Shown here: positions 18,272 to 26,937 of the stretch, piece by piece
Layout: every line of letters starts with the position of its first letter
Position numbering within the stretch: the first letter of the stretch is position 1
Origin: Desulfobacterales bacterium
GTDB taxonomy: Bacteria; Desulfobacterota; Syntrophobacteria; B119-G9
Direction of reading: 5' to 3'
Length of the DNA stretch: 42,948 bases
Assembly (NCBI GenBank): GCA_026983715.1
Contig: JALSTM010000198.1
Location: 1-42,948 of the forward strand
The notes under the pieces: generated by a model
Database searches by the model: none
Seen by the model: only the letters and a program-made list of their open reading frames with translations
What the model was told of the DNA's origin: nothing
Translations under genes and position numbers: made by a program

Positions 18272-18962
18272 TTTTCTAAAAAGCGAACTTGTTAGCTGTT
18301 ACAGCGATTTATTTGCTTACATTTGTCATTTTCAGCGAACCCTGGAGGTGTCTATGCCCGGTGTTGACGAAGTTAGGGCGAGAGTCCAGACACTTCTGGC
18401 GGAGGCAGAACAGAAGGCAAAGGAACTTGGTTTTCAAGAAGAAGATGTTCGCCTCTCCAAGTTTGCCGTATGCGCATGGATTGATGAGCTGATGATGAAT
18501 GTAAACTGGCCTCATAGAGAGACATGGAAGCGTAACCTGCTACAGACCGAGTATTTTAAAACAACCAACGCCGGTGAGGAATTTTTCCACCATTTGAATC
18601 ATTTGAGGCCCGAGCAAAACGAGGTGAGGGAAATATTCTACCTGTGCTTGTGCATGGGATTCAGGGGCAGATACTGCCACCCAGGGGATGAATTGATTAT
18701 TGCCCAGTTAAAACAAGCCCAGCTAAACTTTCTTGTTGGTGCCCAGAAAGGAGATTTCAGAACGAGAACGCTTATTCCTGACGCTTACCCTCCCGAGGAG
18801 GAAACAAGTGGTTTGTTGCTAGCAGAAAAGGAAAAAAAGGTGTCCCGGGAGATGATGATACTGTCTGCCGCACCTGCTTTCTTGTTCCTGATCCTTTTTA
18901 TTGTTTATACCTTTGTATTAAAAGGAAGGGTGGACGATATCTTGGGGCCACTCCTTGGATAG
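18258..18962 (+). CDS. tssL: T6SS membrane complex protein TssL (DotU-like)
   Basis: FAVCAWIDELMMNVNWPHRETWKRNLLQTEYF...GEEFFHHL; C-terminal TM. Confidence 0.94.
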   Translation: MREDSFLKSELVSCYSDLFAYICHFQRTLEVSMPGVDEVRARVQTLLAEAEQKAKELGFQEEDVRLSKFAVCAWIDELMMNVNWPHRETWKRNLLQTEYFKTTNAGEEFFHHLNHLRPEQNEVREIFYLCLCMGFRGRYCHPGDELIIAQLKQAQLNFLVGAQKGDFRTRTLIPDAYPPEEETSGLLLAEKEKKVSREMMILSAAPAFLFLILFIVYTFVLKGRVDDILGPLLG

Positions 18963-19013
18963 GTATACAATAGTAGAACTTAAAACCTCAATGATACTGG
19001 AAGGTTATTTGGA

Positions 19014-22000
19014 ATGTGGAAGAAGATTCTCAAATGGGTATTAATAGCTATTTTTATTGTACTGTTGTTGCTGGCTTCAGTGGCTCTCGTTTTTCTTCTT
19101 AACTGGCCACTTTGGACGGTAATACTGGTAATACTTGGTGAAGCAGCTCTCCTGTTGATTATCTACTTCCTTTACAGGCTTTGGGTCAAACGTAAAGAAG
19201 ACAAGTTCGTCGAGGAAATTGCAGGCGAGGAAGTATCACCTGTATCTGAAGCCCCACCTGAAGAACGTGACAGGCTTAAGGAAATACAAGAAAGGTGGAA
19301 AGAAGCTGTTAATGCGCTTAGAAAATCGCATCTCAGGAAATACGGTAACCCCCTGTATGTTCTTCCCTGGTACATGGTGATAGGAGAAAGTGCTACGGGT
19401 AAAACCACTGCTATCAGAAATGCAAATCTTTCCTCTCCTTTTGCGGAAACCAGCAAGACCCAGGGTGTTTCCGGCACCAGAAACTGCGACTGGTGGTTTT
19501 TTGATCATGCGATAATTCTTGATACTGCGGGGCGTTACGCGATCCCGCTGGAGGATACCAAGGACAGGGAAGAGTGGTTCCGGTTTTTGAGTCTCCTGGC
19601 GAAGTACAGAAAAAAGGAACCGATAAACGGGTTGATCATCACGGTGTCTGTGGAGAACCTTCAAACGAAGAGTTTTGATGAGTTGCGCCGTGACGGGTTT
19701 CAGCTTCGCCAACGTGTAGATGAATTAATGAAAAAACTCGGGGTAAGATTCCCGGTATACGTTCTCATCACAAAGTCAGACCTAATCGAAGGTATGATGC
19801 CGTTTTTTGAACAACTTCCCGAATCATGCTTGAACCAAGCGTTAGGTAAGGTAAATCTTGATCTCGATGCCAAAGATAGTTCCGAATTTTTTGAGGAAGC
19901 GTTTTCGAGCCTGGTTGAAGAAATAAAAGAATTGAGGCTTGAACTTGCCAAGGATATGCCTCCAAGCGTTGCTGCAAGGGGAGCCATGCTCTTCCCGGAG
20001 GAACTCGAACGCCTTTATGCACCTCTGCAGACCTTCGTTGGGGCTCTTTTTCAGGAAACACCCTACCAAGAACAACCGCTTTTTAGGGGATTTTACTTCA
20101 CAAGCGGACGTCAGGAGGGACAACCTTTTTCACATTTTCTCTCTGCCTTGGGTCTTGGGTCAAGAGGTGAGACGCTGCCCGCTGGCAACAAGAGCGTTTT
20201 TTTGCATGACTTTTTTACGAGAATACTCCTCAAGGATAGAGAACTCCTTACCCCTACAAGGCGGGCCCTGTACTGGCGAAGGTTAACTCAAAACATTGGA
20301 CTGGCAACGTGGATTTTGATTGCGCTGTTGGCAATCGGAGTGCTTACGTTTTCTTTCGTGCAAAACATGGGAACCATACGAACAGCCGCGAGAGAGATCC
20401 CCACTAAATTGAAAGTCAGCACAGATATAGTTACGAATATTAAAGAACTTGATAAGTACAGGCAGGTGTTGGAGCGGTTGCACAAGCGAAATAGTTCCTG
20501 GTGGATACCCAGAATGGGGCTTCAGCAGAGCCTTGTTCTGGAAAGAAAACTTGCAAAACAATACGTTAAGTTGTTTCAGGAAAAGGTTCTCTGGCCCCTG
20601 GATGATAATTACGGTCGTCAGCTTGCACTGGTAAGTTCTCAAACCCCTCACCCCATCATCGCATCCAACGTGGATTTGCTCACTCGGCGACTTTACCTGC
20701 TCAAGGCAAGAATGGCGCGAAAAGACTTTGATGCCTTGTCTTCCATGAAGCAACCAAATTATGCCTTTTACCTGAAAAGTTCGCTCGGCTTGGAAAACCC
20801 TGGCACACTCTCTGCTCCCACACAGCGAACATATCTCACGTACCTGGCATTCCAGGGAGAAGATCGGTACCTTAAGAAGGAGTTCCAGGAACTTAACGAG
20901 TGGTTGAAAAAACTTCTAAAGACAGAAGGTATTGGCCTATTCTGGTTGACCTCCTGGGCTAATCTCCAGAAAGAAACCTTGAAACCGGTTACCTACACGT
21001 TTTTTTGGGGAGGTGATGAGAAGCTTGAAAATCAAATAGGGCCTCACATTGCCCGGGCGTATACTCCCGAAGGGTGGGCGTCTATTACTGCTTTTATTAA
21101 TGAGATCGCCGACGTATACGAAGACCCCGAAGGTCTGGAAGCACACAAAAAAGCTTACGTCAAGGTTTACAGGAGTGAATACTTTAAAGCGTGGGAAAAT
21201 TTCCTCAAGGCCTTTCCAAACGGCTACAAATTGTGGCCGGAAAGAGTAGGCCAGAGGGAAATTGCATCGAGGTTCGGGGGCAATTCTTCTCCGTATAGAA
21301 AACTCTTTAAAGTGTTACCAGTCGAACTGGCTCCGGTAAGAGGCGAAAATGAACCGGCGTGGGTTGGCCAAATTGATTCGTATCTCCGCTTGGGGAGCCG
21401 AGAATATCAACGCTTGCTTAAAACGGGCAAGAAGGGTTTCAGGGCGTTTATGATGAAGGGGGGAAGTAAATTTTACAAGTGGGTAAAGAGAGAGATACAG
21501 GGAGAAGAAGCAGCTAAGATTTATGATAGAGACAAGCTGGCTTATAGGTTTTTGACGAAGTATCAGAGCGGGATAAATACGTTTTCCCACGAGATATTAT
21601 CCCCGAAGAGCTGTTTTGAATCTGCGTCAAAGGCTTTTGAAGAGGGCTATTCGAAGCTAGTGGCCCCCGGGCACCCGATCTTATCAGCCGAGTGGAATTA
21701 CGAGAAGTACCGGAACATAATGTCGAAAGGTTCTGCTGATGAAGCTGCTTTCTGGGGATTAATGGAGGGTCCGGTTAAGTTTCTATGGCACTTCTGTGTT
21801 CTGGAAACAGGATACTACTTGCAAGAACTCTGGGAGAAAGATGTACTTTCCGAGATTGAAGGATTGCCAAGTAACAAGGCTATGGAGATACTCCTGGGGC
21901 AACAGGGCAAGCTATGGTCTTTCCTATCTGGCCCTGCGGCACCGTTTGTGAAAAGAAAGGGTAGACGAGGTTATCGCTTGAAGGTTGTGTTGGGAGAAAG

Positions 22001-22526
22001 TGTGCCACTGAATACGAATTTTCTCGGTTTTGCAAGAAGGGGCAAGGCGGGTCGAGGCGTTGTAACAGGGACTCATACGGTGCACATCGAAACCCTACCA
22101 ACCGATGCTAACGTTGGAGCCAAGTTAAAACCTCACGAAACGCGGCTCGTGCTTAAGTGCAGTTCAGGGGTTCAAAAACTTATTAACTACAATTACCCGA
22201 GAAGCGCAGATTTCGAATGGAATCCCGAAAGCTGTGACGAGGTTATTCTTCAAATCATGGTGGGGGACGTGGTCCTTACGAAACGTTATCAAGGCGTGGA
22301 AGCTTTCCCGAGCTTTTTGAGGGAATTCAGGCACGGGAAGAGAACCTTCAAGCGAAGAGATTTTCCTAAGCAGGCCCAGAAGCTGGCAGAATACGGAATA
22401 AAGACGATCACTGTTAAGTACAAGTTTAGAGGTCATTTGCCGCTAATAAACGTCTTGGGTGTGGCTCCTCGCCAGATACCAAGACAGATTATAAGTGTTA
22501 AAGATACACAAAATAAAAATCGGTAA
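19014..22526 (+). CDS. tssM: T6SS membrane complex protein TssM (IcmF-like)
   Basis: 1170 aa; N-terminal TMs; Walker A VIGESATGKTTAI; CDWWFFDHAIILDTAGRY motif. Confidence 0.95.
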   Translation: MWKKILKWVLIAIFIVLLLLASVALVFLLNWPLWTVILVILGEAALLLIIYFLYRLWVKRKEDKFVEEIAGEEVSPVSEAPPEERDRLKEIQERWKEAVNALRKSHLRKYGNPLYVLPWYMVIGESATGKTTAIRNANLSSPFAETSKTQGVSGTRNCDWWFFDHAIILDTAGRYAIPLEDTKDREEWFRFLSLLAKYRKKEPINGLIITVSVENLQTKSFDELRRDGFQLRQRVDELMKKLGVRFPVYVLITKSDLIEGMMPFFEQLPESCLNQALGKVNLDLDAKDSSEFFEEAFSSLVEEIKELRLELAKDMPPSVAARGAMLFPEELERLYAPLQTFVGALFQETPYQEQPLFRGFYFTSGRQEGQPFSHFLSALGLGSRGETLPAGNKSVFLHDFFTRILLKDRELLTPTRRALYWRRLTQNIGLATWILIALLAIGVLTFSFVQNMGTIRTAAREIPTKLKVSTDIVTNIKELDKYRQVLERLHKRNSSWWIPRMGLQQSLVLERKLAKQYVKLFQEKVLWPLDDNYGRQLALVSSQTPHPIIASNVDLLTRRLYLLKARMARKDFDALSSMKQPNYAFYLKSSLGLENPGTLSAPTQRTYLTYLAFQGEDRYLKKEFQELNEWLKKLLKTEGIGLFWLTSWANLQKETLKPVTYTFFWGGDEKLENQIGPHIARAYTPEGWASITAFINEIADVYEDPEGLEAHKKAYVKVYRSEYFKAWENFLKAFPNGYKLWPERVGQREIASRFGGNSSPYRKLFKVLPVELAPVRGENEPAWVGQIDSYLRLGSREYQRLLKTGKKGFRAFMMKGGSKFYKWVKREIQGEEAAKIYDRDKLAYRFLTKYQSGINTFSHEILSPKSCFESASKAFEEGYSKLVAPGHPILSAEWNYEKYRNIMSKGSADEAAFWGLMEGPVKFLWHFCVLETGYYLQELWEKDVLSEIEGLPSNKAMEILLGQQGKLWSFLSGPAAPFVKRKGRRGYRLKVVLGESVPLNTNFLGFARRGKAGRGVVTGTHTVHIETLPTDANVGAKLKPHETRLVLKCSSGVQKLINYNYPRSADFEWNPESCDEVILQIMVGDVVLTKRYQGVEAFPSFLREFRHGKRTFKRRDFPKQAQKLAEYGIKTITVKYKFRGHLPLINVLGVAPRQIPRQIISVKDTQNKNR

Positions 22527-22529
22527 GTA

Positions 22530-23405
22530 ATGATCCAGGTAGGATGGTTCGGTAAAACTCCCGATTGCAAGGAGTACGTGGGGAAAGGGCTAAATGGTAA
22601 ACTACCCCTCTGGTTGAGAAACTGGGTGGAAAGTGGCCACGATCTATTTGTTTCCCGTTTACCCGAAAGGCGAGGGAAGATATTCAAGAAATTGAAATTC
22701 ATCGTTATTGATCACAAGGGCGATGATTGCCTTGTCGGAGTTATGGCAGAAAGTACCGATAGTATCGGGCGCATGTTTCCAATGACTGCATTTGTTCAGG
22801 TACCACTTTCCGTGTTTTCTGAACCTGCATATCTACCGGTACTTGCAGGACCGATATGGAGGTTGCTTGAAAACACCGATATGGAAAAATTCGATATTGT
22901 AAAGGAACAAATTGAAGACTGGCACCAGAACGATCAGTTGAAAATTTTACCAAGGAATAGGGCGTATATCGATGGTTTGATTGGTAGTTTGAGTCTAAGC
23001 GAATTCTTGAGATTAAGCGGTGTGGCCAATCCTGGAAACGTTCAGAAGCTCCTTGGTCTAAAGTCTGTAAAAACTGGGAAAGAAATGGTTCCTTGGTGTG
23101 TCAAAGGACCTTTGCCTGCAGAAAAAACTTTATTTTTTCTATGTTTATGGTATCTTATCACCAAGAATGTGTCTCAAAGCCTTTATTTTCCCCATTGTTT
23201 TATGTCTGGTTCGGAGGGTGGTTTTACCGAATTCGCGCTGTTTTTCCGATGGCCTATCAAGCTTGATTTCTTGCTCCTGCAGGGACTGGATGCGGTATCC
23301 GAGTACAATATTGATCTGAGTGGCATTAGCAACAATAAAGGTAGTTCTGTGAAAACGGTGAGACACGATATCTTAGAGATGCCACTCAAAAATTTATTCG
23401 CATAA
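22530..23405 (+). CDS. tagF: T6SS-associated protein TagF
   Basis: GWFGKTPDCKEYVGKGLNGKLPLWLRNWVE N-terminal TagF motif. Confidence 0.85.
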   Translation: MIQVGWFGKTPDCKEYVGKGLNGKLPLWLRNWVESGHDLFVSRLPERRGKIFKKLKFIVIDHKGDDCLVGVMAESTDSIGRMFPMTAFVQVPLSVFSEPAYLPVLAGPIWRLLENTDMEKFDIVKEQIEDWHQNDQLKILPRNRAYIDGLIGSLSLSEFLRLSGVANPGNVQKLLGLKSVKTGKEMVPWCVKGPLPAEKTLFFLCLWYLITKNVSQSLYFPHCFMSGSEGGFTEFALFFRWPIKLDFLLLQGLDAVSEYNIDLSGISNNKGSSVKTVRHDILEMPLKNLFA

Positions 23406-23519
23406 AATACCCTCGTTGGTCTTTTGTCAAAGGGGAGACGGGGAACTTAACATAAGGCTGTGGCGGAAAACCACGGAAGTATGATGAAACAAGCTGTTAC
23501 TTTGAGGAACCTTAACCAA

Positions 23520-23555
23520 AAGTTCAATTTAAATTTAAAAAATTTGAACTTTTTC
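23520..23555 (+). terminator. AT-rich hairpin followed by T-run downstream of tagF
   Basis: aagttcaa (23520-23527) / ttgaactt (23544-23551) followed by tttt. Confidence 0.35.
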
Positions 23556-23631
23556 CCATGACTGTTTCACATAGTTGCAGAATTAAGTAAGTTCATGGGT
23601 TCCAAGAAACAGAAATACTTGGGAGAACAAG

Positions 23632-23972
23632 ATGAATAACGATGCCAAAAAGGTGAAAATTAAATTTCATATACCGGACAATCATAAATTGCATTTTGCT
23701 ACAAGTGTGTGGGGTGGGATTAACGCAAAGGGAATGTTAGAAATTAATTTCTTACACGATCGCCCCCCTTACCTAAGGTGTCTACAGATTTCATCGATGA
23801 AGACGGCAAGCTAATAAGAAGTGATATTGACACTTCAGGTTACAGCCTTGTAAGGTCTGTTCAAACTGGTGTGGTTATGGATATAGATTCTGCAAAAAAT
23901 TTATTAAGCTGGCTACAAGAAAAGATTGAAACTTGGGAGTTGAGTAATAAGGAGATTGGAGATGTTCATTAA
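23632..23972 (+). pseudogene. Small protein (resembling DUF3467-type proteins) split by an apparent frameshift at a C6 run
   Basis: ORF 23632-23814 (frame 1) continues as ORF 23778-23972 (frame 0); one extra C in the run 23763-23768 gives ...FLHDRPPLPKVSTDFIDEDGKLIRSD...AKNLLSWLQEKIETWE. Confidence 0.6.
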
Positions 23973-24411
23973 TTATGAGTATAATGCATCTCAAGTTTCT
24001 CCTGAGGGCTTCCTAGATGGAGTACAATATTCAGTAAACTTTTGTGGAGATCTTAGGGCTACTTTCTCTTCCACAAATCCAGATGGTATTGATAATAACT
24101 ATTATGCTGTAATAGTAGAGAAAATAAAGATGGATCGAGTTACCGATGGTAGAACTGTTTTGGAATTACACTGGCCAATAACAGTTCAAATTGAAAAAAT
24201 AAATGATATTTATTTGGCCTCGAATATGGATTTTAATATTCATGAAATGGCTGATTCTAGAGAGGAGGTATTGCGACAGTTTCAAATATCATTCATTCAT
24301 TTTTGGTATTATTATAGAAGCATAGATAATGCACAGCTCACTGGATTTGGTAAGCGTTTAAAGGCGTTATTTGAAAATATATGCAAGAAAAGTACAGATG
24401 CAAATTCCTAA
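23962..24411 (+). CDS. Hypothetical protein; possible antitoxin partner
   Basis: ATG 23962 overlaps stop of the preceding ORF, with aaggag upstream; C-terminal DSREEVLRQFQISFIHFWYYYRSIDNAQLTGFGKRLKALFENI; no clear family recognised. Confidence 0.5.
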   Translation: MFINYEYNASQVSPEGFLDGVQYSVNFCGDLRATFSSTNPDGIDNNYYAVIVEKIKMDRVTDGRTVLELHWPITVQIEKINDIYLASNMDFNIHEMADSREEVLRQFQISFIHFWYYYRSIDNAQLTGFGKRLKALFENICKKSTDANS

Positions 24412-24690
24412 GAGGGTAATAAAAAAAAGCCTAAAGAAAAAGGGATTCGTTGAGAAAGAAGGTGACCATAAATATTTTTACCATGAGTATAAGGGGAAAA
24501 GAACAGGCGCATATGCCAAAGTATCTCACGGCTCTAGGAAATATAAGGATTATGGCATTCAGCTAATCCGATTATTAAAACGTCAGCTTCTATTAATACT
24601 ACTGAAGAAGCAAAAGAGTTGTTGGAATGCCCTATGGGAGGGGAAGAATATATTGATATTTTAAAGAAAAAAGGAATTATTACAGAATAA
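24398..24690 (+). pseudogene. HicA-like small basic protein, apparently frameshifted near its C-terminus
   Basis: IPKRVIKKSLKKKGFVEKEGDHKYFYHEYKGKRTGAYAKVSHGSRKYKDYG; continuation in another frame reads TEEAKELLECPMGGEEYIDILKKKGIITE to stop 24688-24690. Confidence 0.5.
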
Positions 24691-24767
24691 GGCTTAACGG
24701 CGTACTAGTACTTATAGAGAGTGCTAATATTGTAACCTTATGCATATAGAGAAAACCAGTAGCTAGC

Positions 24768-26339
24768 ATGGATAGAACAGAACTAGGTAAAAAACCAATA
24801 AGTTCCGATAGCCCGACCGGCACATCGGTGAGGTACGAACCTGAGTTTGAAGAACTTCAGGCTGAAATAGATAAACTTGTTTCCTTGTCAGGGGGGATTC
24901 CGGATTGGGGCAAAGTCGTAAAACTTTCCGAAGAAATTTTGAAGGAAAAGTCCAAAGATCTTCTGGTTGCGAGCTACTTATGCGGGGGGCTTGTTGAAAC
25001 CGAGGGTCTATCGGGGCTCCATGAGGGGATTATAGTTTTTAAGGGTCTGGTTACGAATTTTTGGGAGCAACTTTTTCCGCCGCTAAAAAGAAAAAGAGGG
25101 CGTATTGGTGCCACCAGTTGGCTTGCTGAGCGGCTTGAAAAGGTTCTTGAAAGGCGTGAACCAACAGAGGCCGAAGCCGAAGCGGCTAAGTCATGCAGAG
25201 ATGCCCTTGATGAGCTCGATAAGTTGCTTGTGGAGCACCTCGGAGAAGATGCTCCCACCATGCAGCGAGTGATACGAATCCTAAGAAGGTGGCCCGAGCC
25301 CAAGGCTGAAGAAGAAAAAGAAGAAGAAAAAGCCGCCGAACCTGAAAAAGAAGAAAAGACAGAAAAACCTGCGCCGCCACCGGGTGCAGCCGTAGCCATC
25401 GGGGAGATCGCTTCTGATAGTGATTTCCAAAAGGCTCTACGTCAGACTCTTGGTGTTCTGAAAAGGCTCGCTGGCTATGCCTTTAACCAGAATAAGTCGA
25501 ATCCTCTGGCTTACCGACTTCTGAGGCAAGGAGTATGGATGGAAATCACTGGCTTGCCGCCTCACCAGAATAATAAGACCAAGTTACCATATCCCGGTCA
25601 ACTTAAAGACCGCCTTGATAAAATCTTTGCTGATGGTAGGTGGGATGAACTATTAACGCAGGCCGAAAGTTTGTTGCCGGAAAGGCCATTGTGGCTGGAT
25701 CTCCAACGATACGCAGCCACTGCATTGACAAATCTTGGCAAAGATTACATCCAGGCCAGGGATACCGTGTTAGTTGAGTTTGGAGCCTTCTTGAAGAGAA
25801 TGCCTGGTGTTGACAATCTCCTTTTTTCGAGTGGAGAACCTTTTGCAGACCTGGAGACTAAGTCCTGGATTCAAAATGAAGTTTTAAATGGGGGTAGCCA
25901 AGCAAGTGGCCAGGTAAAAAAGGTTGAGAGTGCGCACGAAGAAAAAGACACTGATTTTTGGGATAAAGTTAACGAGATGAAGGCCAAGGGTAACATTAGT
26001 GAAGCACTTGGAATCCTGAGGGAACATCTCTGGCATGCATCTTCTGAGCGGGAGGCATTTTGCCGGAGACTTGAACTGGCGAAGTTCTGTCTAGATTCCG
26101 GGTTATTTGAAGTTGCAGTACCGCACCTGAGATACCTGGAAGAGAAAATCAGGGACTTTAACGTAGATGCATGGGAACCTTCACTGGCTATTCCGGCACT
26201 GGTGGCTCTGTACAGGTGTGAACAGACACTGGCTTCCAAAAGGAGGCAGGTTAATCCTGAACTCGGGAAAAAGCTGGAACAGATATATGCTGACGTTTGC
26301 AGACTTGATCCTGCGGAAGCTTTGAGTTTAAAAGAATGA
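24768..26339 (+). CDS. tssA: T6SS TssA (ImpA N-terminal domain)
   Basis: GTSVRYEPEFEELQAEIDKL...DWGKVVKLSEEILKEKSKDLLVASYLCGGLVETEGLSGLHEGI typical of ImpA_N; charged Glu/Lys/Pro linker. Confidence 0.92.
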   Translation: MDRTELGKKPISSDSPTGTSVRYEPEFEELQAEIDKLVSLSGGIPDWGKVVKLSEEILKEKSKDLLVASYLCGGLVETEGLSGLHEGIIVFKGLVTNFWEQLFPPLKRKRGRIGATSWLAERLEKVLERREPTEAEAEAAKSCRDALDELDKLLVEHLGEDAPTMQRVIRILRRWPEPKAEEEKEEEKAAEPEKEEKTEKPAPPPGAAVAIGEIASDSDFQKALRQTLGVLKRLAGYAFNQNKSNPLAYRLLRQGVWMEITGLPPHQNNKTKLPYPGQLKDRLDKIFADGRWDELLTQAESLLPERPLWLDLQRYAATALTNLGKDYIQARDTVLVEFGAFLKRMPGVDNLLFSSGEPFADLETKSWIQNEVLNGGSQASGQVKKVESAHEEKDTDFWDKVNEMKAKGNISEALGILREHLWHASSEREAFCRRLELAKFCLDSGLFEVAVPHLRYLEEKIRDFNVDAWEPSLAIPALVALYRCEQTLASKRRQVNPELGKKLEQIYADVCRLDPAEALSLKE

Positions 26340-26340
26340 G

Positions 26341-26382
26341 GAGTTCGGGGGTGGAGGAAAAAATTTCCTGAACTCGAATTTT
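26341..26382 (+). terminator. Hairpin with downstream T-run between tssA and tssB (terminator/attenuator-like)
   Basis: gagttcggg (26341-26349) pairs with cctgaactc (26367-26375); followed by gaattttta. Confidence 0.4.
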
Positions 26383-26412
26383 TAGGTTTTTACAAAATAA
26401 GGAGGTTTACTT

Positions 26413-26910
26413 ATGGCAAAAGAAGGTTCTGTGGCACCAAGGGAGCGAGTCAACATTGTCTACAAACCGGCTCTTGGTGACGCCCAGGAAGAGGTAGAAC
26501 TGCCTCTCAAGCTGCTCGTAATGGGAGATTTTATTGGTAGACCTGATGACAGGCCCGTGGAAGATCGAAAGCCAATAAACATTGACAAGGACAACTTCAA
26601 TGATGTTCTCAAAGCTCAGGACATAAGCCTGAATATCCAGGTCCCGAACAAGCTCAAGGAAGGCGCTGAGGAAGAGGAACTCCCGGTTAACTTGAAATTT
26701 GAATCTATAAAGGATTTTGAGCCAGAATCTGTGGTGCGTCAGGTACCTGAGTTGAAGAAATTGCTTGAATTGCGGGAAGCTCTTATAGCTTTGAGAGGAC
26801 CAATGGGAAATATTCCCAAGTTCAGGAAAAAGATTCAGGAACTTGTTACTGACGAGGAGTCAAGAGAGAAGTTGCTCCGTGAACTGGGAATAGAAGATTT
26901 AGAAGAATAA
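26413..26910 (+). CDS. tssB: T6SS contractile sheath small subunit TssB (VipA)
   Basis: APRERVNIVYKPALGDAQEEVELPLKLLVMGDF; adjacent to tssC. Confidence 0.95.
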   Translation: MAKEGSVAPRERVNIVYKPALGDAQEEVELPLKLLVMGDFIGRPDDRPVEDRKPINIDKDNFNDVLKAQDISLNIQVPNKLKEGAEEEELPVNLKFESIKDFEPESVVRQVPELKKLLELREALIALRGPMGNIPKFRKKIQELVTDEESREKLLRELGIEDLEE

Positions 26911-26937
26911 TAAAAATATATCAGGAGGAGAAAAATA

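Noticed and set aside
23400-23520. Group II intron or other structured RNA remnant downstream of tagF
   Set aside because: Some local GGAA/hairpin-like stretches were noticed but no domain V, consensus 5' end or intron-encoded protein could be identified.
24974-25399. 141-aa minus-strand ORF opposite tssA
   Set aside because: Ser/Ala-rich shadow of the Glu/Lys linker of TssA; no independent support.
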